A stretch of 32,000 nt of DNA from Blautia sp. (lineage in GTDB: Bacteria > Bacillota > Clostridia > Lachnospirales > Lachnospiraceae): contig JAMPFM010000033.1 in the NCBI GenBank assembly GCA_023664455.1, forward strand, positions 1 through 32,000. The letters are read 5' to 3'. Numbering within the stretch: the first letter of the stretch is position 1; each line of letters starts with the position of its first letter. This document shows, one piece after another, positions 15,433-23,424 of the stretch. A program made the position numbers and the translations under genes. The notes beneath the pieces are model-generated. The model made no database searches. It was not told the origin of the DNA and saw nothing but the letters and a program-made list of their open reading frames with translations.

Positions 15433-17283
15433 ATGTCTGAAAAGAAATGGTATCAAAAATTAAGCTCATATTTTAAAAGAAATCCGAAACCCCGGTCGAT
15501 TCAGGCAACTATTGCAGTTTCGTTTACGGTTGTATCGCTTTTTGGTATGGGACTTCTGGGGATTTCCCTGTACAGCAGATTTGTGAACGCTATGGAAGAT
15601 ATGATGTCTTTAAGCATGGAGCAGGTTCTGGACCAGACGGCGATTAATCTGGAAAGTTATCTCCGCAATATGCGCCGGATTTCCGACGCCATGTATTATA
15701 GCGTCATTAAAGATAAAAATCTGTCGGTGGATACGCTGGATGAAGAAATGACGCTTCTCTATGAGGCGAATAAGGGGAATCTGATTAGCATAGCCTGTTA
15801 TACGAACGACGGCGAGCTAGTGGGCGCTGCGCCGGTAGCTACGGAAAAAGAGGGACTGGATATTGTCAATCAGGAGTGGTTTACTGAGGCGGTAGGGCAG
15901 ATGGAAAATATCCATTTTTCAACGCCTCATGTGCAGAACCTGTTCGACGATAGCAGTTACCGCTACTATTGGGTCGTTTCTCTAAGTCAGGCGGTGGAGC
16001 TGACGCACAATGGTAATTCATCCTTGGGCGTGCTTCTGGTCGATATGAATTATAGCAGTATCGAGCAGCTTCTGAATAAGGCAAACCCGGATAATTCTGC
16101 GGAATATGTCTACCTCATGGACGGCGATGGGGAAATTATTTATCACCCTAAACAAAATCTGATTTATATGGATTTATATCAGGAAAATAATCTGGCGGCG
16201 GCACATTACGAGGACGGTAGCATACAGGAAGAATTTCAGGGCGAGAAACGCTTAGTTACCGTGAAAACGATCAGCTATACTGGCTGGAAAATCGTCAGTG
16301 TTGCGCCGATAAGCGCCTATCGTATCGGGGTATCCGATATGCGCCAAGTCGTCATGTTGCTGATGCTGCTTGCCATGCTGATGATTATCATTCTGAATCA
16401 GCTTGTGTCGGCGCGTATCGCCAAGCCGCTCCAACAACTGAATGAATCCGTCAAAGAATGGGAAGCCGGCAACATGAACCCGGAGATTTATATGGGAAGC
16501 TCTTTGGAAGTGGAGCATCTTGGAAGAACGCTGCGCCAGACATTGGAACAGTCCAGGCAGTTGATGAGCGATATCGTCATCGAGCAGGAAGAGAAGCGTA
16601 AAAGCGAGCTGGACGCCCTGCAGTCCCAGATTAATCCCCACTTTTTATACAATACGCTGGATTCCATCGTCTGGATGATAGAAGGGGAGCGGTATGAGGA
16701 CGCAGTCTTCATGATTACGCAGCTTGCGAGCCTGTTCCGCATCAGTCTAAGCAGGGGGAAGACCATCATCAGTCTGGAAGACGAGATACAACATGCCAAG
16801 AACTACATGAATATCCAGAAGATACGATACAAAAATATTTTCAGCGTCACCTTTGCGGTCGAAGAAGATATTTTAAACTGCTGCACCGTGAAATTGATTA
16901 TCCAGCCGCTTTTGGAAAATGCGATTTACTATGGTGTGGAATGTATGGACGGGGACGGCGAAATCGAAGTCGCCGGATACCGCAAGGAAAAGGATATCTA
17001 TATCGAAGTGCGGGATAACGGTCTGGGAATGCCGGCGGAAATGGTAGAGGCGCTTCTCATCGAGAATAACCGTGTGCGCAAGAAAGGTTCTGGCGTAGGA
17101 CTGCTTAATGTGCACAACCGGATTCGGCTCCGGTTCGGGGCGCCTTACGGACTGGAAATCGAAAGCTGCCCGGACGAGGGTACAACGGTGCGGATTCACC
17201 TGCCAGATATCGAATATTCCATCGAGACGGCGGCGCTTCTGGAAGAGGGGAAATTGCAAGCGCAGGATATGTCCGATAGATAA
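15433..17283 (+). CDS. YesM-like sensor histidine kinase (HPK7 class)
   Basis: 616 residues, beginning 5 bp after the regulator. A membrane helix (about 25-47) and a large extracytoplasmic double-Cache-like domain (about 50-300) lead to a second helix (about 305-326) and HAMP (SARIAKPLQQLNESVKEWEAGNM). A His_kinase domain with His403 in QSQINPHFLYNTLDS follows, then an ATPase domain with DNGLGMP and GSGVGLLNVHNRIRLRFG. All motifs are intact. Known relatives sense sugars through a partner binding protein: the XylFII-LytS pair of Clostridium is an example. Two binding proteins encoded directly downstream make the same arrangement likely here. Confidence 0.93.
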   Translation: MSEKKWYQKLSSYFKRNPKPRSIQATIAVSFTVVSLFGMGLLGISLYSRFVNAMEDMMSLSMEQVLDQTAINLESYLRNMRRISDAMYYSVIKDKNLSVDTLDEEMTLLYEANKGNLISIACYTNDGELVGAAPVATEKEGLDIVNQEWFTEAVGQMENIHFSTPHVQNLFDDSSYRYYWVVSLSQAVELTHNGNSSLGVLLVDMNYSSIEQLLNKANPDNSAEYVYLMDGDGEIIYHPKQNLIYMDLYQENNLAAAHYEDGSIQEEFQGEKRLVTVKTISYTGWKIVSVAPISAYRIGVSDMRQVVMLLMLLAMLMIIILNQLVSARIAKPLQQLNESVKEWEAGNMNPEIYMGSSLEVEHLGRTLRQTLEQSRQLMSDIVIEQEEKRKSELDALQSQINPHFLYNTLDSIVWMIEGERYEDAVFMITQLASLFRISLSRGKTIISLEDEIQHAKNYMNIQKIRYKNIFSVTFAVEEDILNCCTVKLIIQPLLENAIYYGVECMDGDGEIEVAGYRKEKDIYIEVRDNGLGMPAEMVEALLIENNRVRKKGSGVGLLNVHNRIRLRFGAPYGLEIESCPDEGTTVRIHLPDIEYSIETAALLEEGKLQAQDMSDR

Positions 17284-17287
17284 TCGT

Positions 17288-17424
17288 GGATGAGGAAGGA
17301 ATAGAAGGCATTCGATGGCTGGTTTGCGGATGGGGAAAGAATAGAAGGCATTCGATGGCTGGCTTGCGGATGAGGAAGGACAGCCGGTATTCGATGGATA
17401 GGGAAAGGACGGATAGTATTCGTG
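17288..17424 (+). repeat. 40-bp direct tandem repeat (2 full, 2 shortened copies)
   Basis: Units of 40 bp start at 17288 and 17328 (GGATGAGGAAGGAATAGAAG, then GCATTCGATGGCTGGYTTGC). They are followed by shortened units at 17368 (28 bp) and 17396 (about 29 bp). The array starts 4 bp after the kinase stop and reaches the GTG start of the next gene, so the ribosome binding site of that gene lies inside the last unit. Confidence 0.85.
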
Positions 17425-18393
17425 ACGAGAAATAAGTTGTATTTTGGCATATCAATTCTTGTTCTGGCGGCGTTGATTGGCTGGACTTTTTACAGTATGT
17501 TAAGCGGCGAGGAGGATGAAGAACCGCATCTTGTATCGGTGATTGTAAATGACAGCAACAACGACAGATGGATTGCGCTGCGCCTTGGACTGGAGCAGGC
17601 GGCAAAAGATTATAATATCGACTTGAATTACGTTTCCACCGGGAAATTTACTAACGCAGAGGAAGAGATGGCGCTCATTTATCGGGAGCTGGAAAGCGGC
17701 GCCGAGGGCATTATCGTGCAGATGATTTCCGGCGAAGAAACGACGGATATTGCGGATATATCCACGAAAGCGTCACTGGTGTTACTGGAATCGGATGTAA
17801 CCCCGGAAGACGTGTACGCGCTGGTGGAACCGGACAATGTGGAAATCGGCAGAATGCTTGCGGAATCTGTGAAAGAGGATTTTGGCGAAGAGCTGGAAGG
17901 GAAAAAAATTGGCATCTTATCCGGCGGACGACAGCAGCTTTCCGTGCAGCAGAGATTGCAGGGCGTAGAAGAGGGATTTAGGGAAGATGCGGTTACTATC
18001 GTGTGGAACAGGGAGCTTCACTATCCCTATGCCGCAGAGGACGGTCAGCTTGAGCGGTTGGAAGAAGTCGATATCATGATTGCGCTTGGAAATGATGAAA
18101 CGGAAATTCTGGCGGATTATCTATATGCGCAAAGCGGAACAGAGACGATTTGCAAACTATACGGCGTCGGTTGTTCCGAAAAGGCGGTTTATTATCTGGA
18201 TAAAGGAATGATACAGACGCTTGTGACGCCGAATGAATTTAATATGGGATATCGCAGTATGGAAGCAGTAGCAGCGCAGATTCAATACTATTCGGAGAAG
18301 GCGAAGAGCAGCCAGGTGGGGTGCATTGCGGTAAACCGTGCAAATATGTACGATGAAGAGAATGAGAAGATTTTGTTTCCGAATGTGCAGTAG
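17422..18393 (+). CDS. Membrane-anchored type-I sugar-binding protein, probable sensor partner
   Basis: 323 residues from a GTG start, with AAAGGACGG upstream inside a tandem repeat. A single uncleaved-looking membrane helix (about residues 8-27) without a lipobox Cys is followed by a periplasmic-binding-protein type-I fold (LVSVIVNDSNNDRWIALRLGLEQAAKDYNIDLNYV, GKKIGILSGG, DIMIALGNDETEILADYLY). No transport genes follow it, and a YesM-type kinase precedes it. A helix anchor instead of a lipid anchor fits a stable partner of the kinase rather than a transport receptor. It is more distant from MglB than the next protein, so its ligand is uncertain. Confidence 0.82.
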   Translation: MTRNKLYFGISILVLAALIGWTFYSMLSGEEDEEPHLVSVIVNDSNNDRWIALRLGLEQAAKDYNIDLNYVSTGKFTNAEEEMALIYRELESGAEGIIVQMISGEETTDIADISTKASLVLLESDVTPEDVYALVEPDNVEIGRMLAESVKEDFGEELEGKKIGILSGGRQQLSVQQRLQGVEEGFREDAVTIVWNRELHYPYAAEDGQLERLEEVDIMIALGNDETEILADYLYAQSGTETICKLYGVGCSEKAVYYLDKGMIQTLVTPNEFNMGYRSMEAVAAQIQYYSEKAKSSQVGCIAVNRANMYDEENEKILFPNVQ

Positions 18394-18516
18394 AAAAAGC
18401 GGTAATTGCGCAGGGGTGTTGCAGAGGAATGTTGTGCAGGGGACTATGCGAGAAAGTGTGCACAATTCGCTGCCGTATTGGGGAAGGTTGGAAATGAGGA
18501 TAAAGGGGGTTGCGGG

Positions 18517-19563
18517 ATGAGAAGGCGCTTGGCGGTATGGGGAATATTTGTGGGGTTTTTGTCTGCAGCGCTTACGGGGTGCGGTGCGGGGAAGCAGGAA
18601 GAGGAAATTAAGAGCATCAAAATCGGCATTACGGTATACGACCAATACGATACGTTTATATCCCAACTGATAGAGCGATTTAACGCCTATGCGGGGGCAA
18701 AGGAAGGGGAAACCGGCATCGCGGTGAATATCGAAATGTATAATGCGGCGGACAGTCAGTTGACGCAGAATGGGCAGGTAAGGGATATGCTTGACGATGG
18801 GTGCAACGTTATCTGCGTCAATCTTGTAGACCGCACGGACCCCACGACCATCATTGATTTGGCGGAAAAAAACGACGTACCGATTATCTTTTTTAACCGA
18901 GAGCTGGTAGAAGAGGATTTGGAGCGGTGGGACAGACTTTATTATGTGGGCGCGAAAGCCTTTGAATCCGGGATTATGGAAGGGGAAATCGCGGCGGACG
19001 CCTTCAAGGAGATGCCCGAAGCGGATAAAAATGAGGACGGCGTTTTTCAGTATGTAGTGCTGGAAGGCGAGGCGGGGCATCAGGACGCCATCGTCCGTAC
19101 AGAATATTCCGTTTCTACGATAGTAGAGCAGGGGATAGAACTGGAAAAGCTAAGTTACGCAATTGCCAATTGGAACAGGGCGCAGGCGCAGACCAAAATG
19201 GCGCAGATGTTGAGCGAGTACGATTCCCGGATTGAGCTTGTGATTGCCAACAACGACGATATGGCATTGGGCGCGATTGATGCGCTGAAAGCATTGGAGT
19301 GGGAACAGGATAAATGGCCCGTCATAGTCGGGATAGACGGTACGGACGTCGGGCTAGAAGCCGTCAGAAACGGTGAGATGGCGGGGACGGTTTACAACGA
19401 TAAGGAAGGACAGGCAAAAGCCATGTTAGAGCTTGCCTACGCCCTTTCCGTAGGGGGAAGCCTGGACGGATTAGAGCTGGAAGGCGGCAAGTATATCCGT
19501 CTGCCCTATACGAAGGTGTGCGCGGCGGATGTGGAGAAGTATATGGGGAATGGGGGGATGTAG
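18517..19563 (+). CDS. MglB-like galactose/glucose-binding lipoprotein, second copy
   Basis: 348 residues from ATG 18517; the frame is open 37 codons upstream to a TTG but the signal peptide begins here. It has a lipoprotein signal with Cys22 (LTGC). The sugar-contact pattern recalled from Escherichia coli MglB is complete: Asp and Phe in YDTF, Asn in VNLVD, His-Asp-Arg in GHQDAIVRTEY, Trp in ANWNRAQAQ, Asn in IANNDDMALG, Asp in VGIDG, Asn in TVYND. The calcium-loop DKNEDGVFQ is also kept. It therefore looks better preserved at the His position than the transport-linked MglB of this cluster. Its place after the kinase and the anchored binding protein suggests a signalling role, though it could also feed MglAC. 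Confidence 0.88.
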   Translation: MRRRLAVWGIFVGFLSAALTGCGAGKQEEEIKSIKIGITVYDQYDTFISQLIERFNAYAGAKEGETGIAVNIEMYNAADSQLTQNGQVRDMLDDGCNVICVNLVDRTDPTTIIDLAEKNDVPIIFFNRELVEEDLERWDRLYYVGAKAFESGIMEGEIAADAFKEMPEADKNEDGVFQYVVLEGEAGHQDAIVRTEYSVSTIVEQGIELEKLSYAIANWNRAQAQTKMAQMLSEYDSRIELVIANNDDMALGAIDALKALEWEQDKWPVIVGIDGTDVGLEAVRNGEMAGTVYNDKEGQAKAMLELAYALSVGGSLDGLELEGGKYIRLPYTKVCAADVEKYMGNGGM

Positions 19564-19570
19564 GGGTTTT

Positions 19571-19721
19571 GCAGCCGTCCGTTGTGCAGAATATACAGTC
19601 CAACGCAGGCCCGCTTTCGCTACGGTTCAAACGCAGCGGTACATAAGATGCCAAAATACGGCATCTAAGTAACGGCGTTTTCACAGTGCCTGCTTATGGA
19701 TTGTATATTCTGCACAACTAC
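19571..19721 (+). repeat. Nested-hairpin dispersed repeat, copy D
   Basis: The outer arms GTTGTGCAGAATATAC and GTATATTCTGCACAAC enclose the conserved CGCTACGGTTCAAACGCAGC stretch. A middle stem follows, with a tip hairpin AGATGCC-AAAATAC-GGCATCT that is the reverse complement of the tip in copy C. GTAACGGCGTTTTCACAGTG closes the core. It begins 8 bp after the stop of the second MglB-like gene and could act as that transcript's 3' structure. Confidence 0.85.
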
Positions 19722-19773
19722 ATATTGTTAAATATGGCAATAAAAATATGCAATAAAAATCTCTAAAATCATC

Positions 19774-19834
19774 TTGACAACCCGGTCTATAGGTGATAGA
19801 CTAACTATACAGTCTATTGCGAGTAGACCGGGTT
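19774..19834 (+). promoter_or_regulatory. BlaI-module promoter with two matched dyads
   Basis: TTGACA (19774-19779) and TAGACT (19797-19802) are spaced 17 bp. Two dyads of identical form GTCTA-N7-TAGAC lie at 19785-19801 and 19812-19828: the first spans the -10 and the second the start region. An outer perfect 11-bp inverted repeat AACCCGGTCTA/TAGACCGGGTT joins them (19779-19789 and 19824-19834), followed by TTTTG. The layout fits a pair of BlaI-type dimer sites with autorepression. The whole could also form a hairpin in the RNA. Confidence 0.78.
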
Positions 19835-19908
19835 TTGTTTTAGGGAAAGATAGGGATTTTAACACCCGAAATTCGGAAAAATAGTACATGGGAAAGGCAG
19901 GGACATTC

Positions 19909-20268
19909 ATGCAGGAATATAAACTGGCGGAAGGGGAAGCGAGGTTTGCGGAATTAATCTGGCGGGAAGAGCCAATTTCGTCGCCGGAACTTGTAAAGCT
20001 ATGCGAGAAAGAGTTTCAATGGAAAAAATCTACAACCTATACGGTTCTAAAGAAGCTCTGTGAGCGGGGAATTTTCCAGAATGAGAAAACGATAGTGACT
20101 TCTTTGATTTCCAAGGAAGAATTTTATAGTCTGAAAAGCCAGAAGTTTGTGGAGGAATCTTTTGGGGGCTCCATTCCCAGATTCCTGACGGCATTTATGA
20201 ATGGAAAGAAACTGACGGCGCAACAGGCGGAAGAGCTAAAAAACGTGATTGATAGTTTTCAAGGCTGA
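19909..20268 (+). CDS. BlaI/MecI-family repressor (first module)
   Basis: 119 residues from ATG 19909, after GGCAGGGA; the in-frame ATG at 19888 gives an atypical N-terminal extension. The winged helix is seen in LAEGEARFAELIWREEPISS and KKSTTYTVLKKLCERGIFQNE, the signature recognition helix and wing of BlaI/MecI proteins. The C-terminus forms the dimerisation and cleavage region (GGSIPRFLTAFMNGKKLTAQQAEELKNVID). It probably binds the two dyads upstream of it and is cut or released when the M56 protease encoded next is triggered. The module is not necessarily about beta-lactams. Confidence 0.92.
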   Translation: MQEYKLAEGEARFAELIWREEPISSPELVKLCEKEFQWKKSTTYTVLKKLCERGIFQNEKTIVTSLISKEEFYSLKSQKFVEESFGGSIPRFLTAFMNGKKLTAQQAEELKNVIDSFQG

Positions 20269-20274
20269 AAAGGT

Positions 20275-20361
20275 GAAAGAAAAAGGATAGAGATTTTATC
20301 TGGCGGTAAAGGACGAAAGAAAAAGGACAGAGATTTTATCTAGCAGCAAAAGACGAAAAAC
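20275..20361 (+). repeat. 40-bp direct tandem repeat between blaI-like and M56 genes
   Basis: Two 40-bp units (20275-20314 and 20315-20354) begin GAAAGAAAAAGGAYAGAGAT and are followed by a fragment of a third. They lie 7 bp after the repressor stop. The period matches the repeats at 7395 and 17288, the sequence does not. Confidence 0.85.
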
Positions 20362-20398
20362 ATATCGATTTATAGATTAGGGGGAGGAAATGGTGATA

Positions 20399-22105
20399 AT
20401 GATAAGCAGGATTTTTATGACAGTGCTGAATATGAGTTTTACGGCAAGCTACTGTATTGCGGTTGTGCTAGTGCTGCGTCTGTTTCTGAGAAAACAGCCG
20501 AAAGCGCTTTCTTATCTGCTGTGGGGTGTGGTAGTAATCCGTCTGTTATGTCCCTTTTTTCCATCCAGCAGTTTCAGCCTTGTGCGGGTGAATCCGCAGC
20601 CGCTTTTGGAACGGCATATGACAGGGCAGGGCTTTGCCAATGCGGATATGGGAAATGAGTTTGTGTCTGGGCAGGATGATGAAACCATGATGCAGAATGG
20701 TGAAACTGCCAATACGGAAATGGCAGCGGAAGACGGTATTCCAGAAGCGGAAGGGACATGGATACAGCGCGCAGTGGATATTGCTGCATGGATATGGCTG
20801 GCAGGGATGGCGCTACTTCTTTGTTACAGTATCGGAACGGCGGCTGCACTGCGACGTTCTTTGCGGAATGCGGACTTTATCGGGGAAAATCAGTATACGG
20901 CGGCGGGCGTTTCTTCCCCTTTCGTGTTCGGATTTATAAAACCGCGCATTTATCTGCCAAAGCATTTGTCAAAAGAAGAGAGGGTATATGTGCTGGCGCA
21001 TGAAAAAGTACATATTGCGCGGAAAGATTATCTGGTTAAAATTCTGGCGTATACTGCCGTTTGTATCCATTGGTTTAACCCTGTCGTATGGCTGGCTTTC
21101 GTCCTCATGGAGCGGGATATGGAAATGTCCTGTGACGAGGCGGTGCTCAGGACGCTGGGGATGAACAGTAAGAAGCAGTATGCCGAGACGCTGCTTGCCT
21201 TATCTTCTGAGCGGACATGGTTACAGGGCAGCCCCCTGGCATTTGGGGAGGGCAAAGTAAAAGATAGGATTTATAATGTGCTTTCTTATCGAAAGAAAAC
21301 GCTTTTTGCAGTGGTAGCGGCGGCGGTTGTCCTTGTTGCAGTGGGGATAGGGCTGCTTTTGAATCCGGCACAATCCGGGAAGGCGGATACGGCGGAACAG
21401 GAAAAGATAACCGCCTTCGTGGAACAGTATGCGGAAGCGAATTGCAATAGGGACGGAGCAGCGATCGTCGCCCTGTATGCAGACGAAGAGAAGGCGCTTG
21501 CAGATAAAGAAAACATGGCGTTGGAAAAAGCGGGCGGGGAATATACTTACGGCTTTTCCAGTCCCTGGCCTGATTCCTACCGGTATGAGATTCTCTGGGA
21601 TGAGGAAAAGGTGAATATTTGTTACTATGCATGGACGTCCGACCCGCATATCTCTGTCTGGAAAGAAGAGGCGTATTATACGAAAGTCGGGGAGGAATAC
21701 CGGATAAAGGAAAGTTCCATGCAGTTTTTTGACAGTATCACGACCGGGGAAGAATTTGAGGAAGCTTATTGGATTAATGACGGGCACTATTTTGTGGACT
21801 ATGTGGAAAACGGATTTGTGGACACGATTGCTTATCAGATGGAAACGGGCGCTTCCGCTGCGGATAATACCGTATATGAAAAGCCGGAAACCTCGGCGGC
21901 GCATATCCTGAATCTGACAGGTGGGGAAGGCAGGGTAGAAGGCGATTATGCGTATCAGGCGATGGTCAGATATACCTTTGCGGATGGCAGCGAAGTCATG
22001 ATTCCGATGTATAATGCCCTTGCAGAGAAAGAGGATGGCGGCGGAAATTTATCTGGCGAAGCGATTTGGATTGTGGATACGGCGGTTTGGAATGCTGGGG
22101 CGTAG
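20399..22105 (+). CDS. BlaR1-type M56 membrane metalloprotease with unusual sensor domain
   Basis: 568 residues from ATG 20399. GTG 20393 and ATG 20390 are alternatives: the GGGGGAGG site ends at 20387, which favours 20393 or 20399. Membrane helices lie near the N-terminus, about 127-152 and 217-240, with the zinc motif HEKVH (201-205) and the M56 box EMSCDEAVL. A further membrane helix (about 301-320) leads to an extracellular C-terminal domain of about 240 residues. This is not a penicillin-binding transpeptidase domain: no SxxK is seen in context. It begins with an NTF2/DUF4829-like stretch (KITAFVEQYAEANCNRDGAAIVALYADE) and ends in a small beta-rich part. It should cleave the partner BlaI in response to an unknown extracellular signal. 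Confidence 0.88.
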   Translation: MISRIFMTVLNMSFTASYCIAVVLVLRLFLRKQPKALSYLLWGVVVIRLLCPFFPSSSFSLVRVNPQPLLERHMTGQGFANADMGNEFVSGQDDETMMQNGETANTEMAAEDGIPEAEGTWIQRAVDIAAWIWLAGMALLLCYSIGTAAALRRSLRNADFIGENQYTAAGVSSPFVFGFIKPRIYLPKHLSKEERVYVLAHEKVHIARKDYLVKILAYTAVCIHWFNPVVWLAFVLMERDMEMSCDEAVLRTLGMNSKKQYAETLLALSSERTWLQGSPLAFGEGKVKDRIYNVLSYRKKTLFAVVAAAVVLVAVGIGLLLNPAQSGKADTAEQEKITAFVEQYAEANCNRDGAAIVALYADEEKALADKENMALEKAGGEYTYGFSSPWPDSYRYEILWDEEKVNICYYAWTSDPHISVWKEEAYYTKVGEEYRIKESSMQFFDSITTGEEFEEAYWINDGHYFVDYVENGFVDTIAYQMETGASAADNTVYEKPETSAAHILNLTGGEGRVEGDYAYQAMVRYTFADGSEVMIPMYNALAEKEDGGGNLSGEAIWIVDTAVWNAGA

Positions 22106-22169
22106 GGAAGACGATGGCTGGATGAGTGGGTATCCAGATATAGTCATGTAAAAATTAAAAACAGAAATT

Positions 22170-22243
22170 GCGTTGATAAATTTATAGTGGAGTGTTATAC
22201 TATCTTCATAATAAAAATATCAACGCCAAATGCGTTTATAAAT
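22170..22243 (+). promoter_or_regulatory. Promoter of the AAA/TOPRIM-like module with three related sites
   Basis: TTGATA (22173-22178) and TATACT (22196-22201) have an exact 17-bp spacing. GCGTTGATAAAT (22170-22181) overlaps the -35, its inverted match TATCAACGC lies at 22218-22226, and a direct variant GCGTTTATAAAT lies at 22232-22243, close to the ribosome binding site. Three copies around one promoter suggest an operator for autoregulation. Confidence 0.7.
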
Positions 22244-22257
22244 CTGGAGAGAATACT

Positions 22258-23409
22258 ATGAAACTTTTGAGGATTACCGCTAAGGGTCTGCCATTGTTTA
22301 AGGAAATGCTGGATTTGACGTTTTATGCGCAGCAGAGGATTGCAGAAGGGCATAAGGCTGTGCTCTATCCGTTGTTTTCAAATGTGTATCTGAATCCGGC
22401 GAATGGATTTATCGGAGTGAATGCATCCGGTAAGACATCCGTTTTGAAAGCGATACTGCTGGCACTGGGACTTATAAATAATGAACCGCTTAATCATATT
22501 GAGAGCAAGGATATCTTAGGCAGTGCAGGGGAAATTATTTTCAATATCTATTTTTATATGGAAGAAAATAAGCAGATATGCAGACTGAAAACATGGATTA
22601 CATCAAAAAAAGATAAATCCGAAGGTATGACTTACAGTATTTCTTCAGAGTCATTCTGGACAAAAAGTATAGATGAAGTGGTTACGCGCAAAGCTATGCT
22701 TGACTTTGAAGGGTGTGAACCAGTTATGGTAAGAAGTGGTCAGGAGGATTTTTTGCCAGATGATGTGAGTATCATGATTGCTGTAAATAAGAAAAATGGA
22801 AAGCATATAAGAATCGTAGACTTGCTGAAATATACGAATATTAATGTGCTTCCTCTTTCAGAAGAAATACCGCTAGAGGTAATCAAATATCTTGACCCGA
22901 CGATTGAGAGTCTGCATTTTGAGGAAAAGAATACAAAAAAGCTGATACGCTTGAAATTTAAGGATAAGGATGAGATTACACTCAGCGATTCTGCGGAACT
23001 TGGTAATTATCTTTCTTCGGGTACGATAAAGGGGATGATTATATTTACGCTGGCACAGGAAGTATTAAGAAGTGGCGGATATTTGGTTGTGGATGAAATT
23101 GAAAATCATTTCAATAAGGAAATTGTTACAACCCTGATGCGCTTTTTTATGGACCAAAAGCTTAATAAAAATGGGGGAATGCTGCTTTTTTCGACACACT
23201 ACCCGGAGCTTTTGGATGAGTATGACCGGAATGACTCCATTTATATTACCAAAAATAGAAACGGCATTACTGCAGAGAATTTATCCAATATTTTAAAGCG
23301 TAACGATATCAAAAAGAGTGATGCATATCAGAGCGGATTTCTGGAAGGAACCACTCCTATGTATGAGGCATATATGCGGCTGAAGAAAAGTATCGCCGCA
23401 GGTCTTTAA
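22258..23409 (+). CDS. ABC-type AAA ATPase (AAA_15/OLD-like), putative defence component
   Basis: 383 residues from ATG 22258, after TGGAGAG; an upstream in-frame ATG at 22192 precedes the transcription start. It has Walker A GVNASGKT (53-60), an insert of helices, a signature-like stretch ELGNYLSSGTIKGM, Walker B YLVVDEIENHF (about 276-286) and the switch His in LLFSTHYPELLDEYDRND. This is the SMC/RecF-like ATPase head seen in OLD, RloA and AriA proteins. It is followed 15 bp later by a small gene that looks like its partner. Base composition is clearly more AT-rich than the flanking BlaI/M56 genes, which fits horizontal acquisition. Anti-phage function is inferred from the class and the pairing. 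Confidence 0.85.
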   Translation: MKLLRITAKGLPLFKEMLDLTFYAQQRIAEGHKAVLYPLFSNVYLNPANGFIGVNASGKTSVLKAILLALGLINNEPLNHIESKDILGSAGEIIFNIYFYMEENKQICRLKTWITSKKDKSEGMTYSISSESFWTKSIDEVVTRKAMLDFEGCEPVMVRSGQEDFLPDDVSIMIAVNKKNGKHIRIVDLLKYTNINVLPLSEEIPLEVIKYLDPTIESLHFEEKNTKKLIRLKFKDKDEITLSDSAELGNYLSSGTIKGMIIFTLAQEVLRSGGYLVVDEIENHFNKEIVTTLMRFFMDQKLNKNGGMLLFSTHYPELLDEYDRNDSIYITKNRNGITAENLSNILKRNDIKKSDAYQSGFLEGTTPMYEAYMRLKKSIAAGL

Positions 23410-23424
23410 GTCTGGAGGGCGCCT

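Noticed and set aside
21221-21904. Long minus-strand open frame inside the first M56 gene
   Set aside because: It is a codon-bias shadow of the plus-strand gene with a His/Arg/Phe/Ile-rich, unrecognisable product and no binding site.
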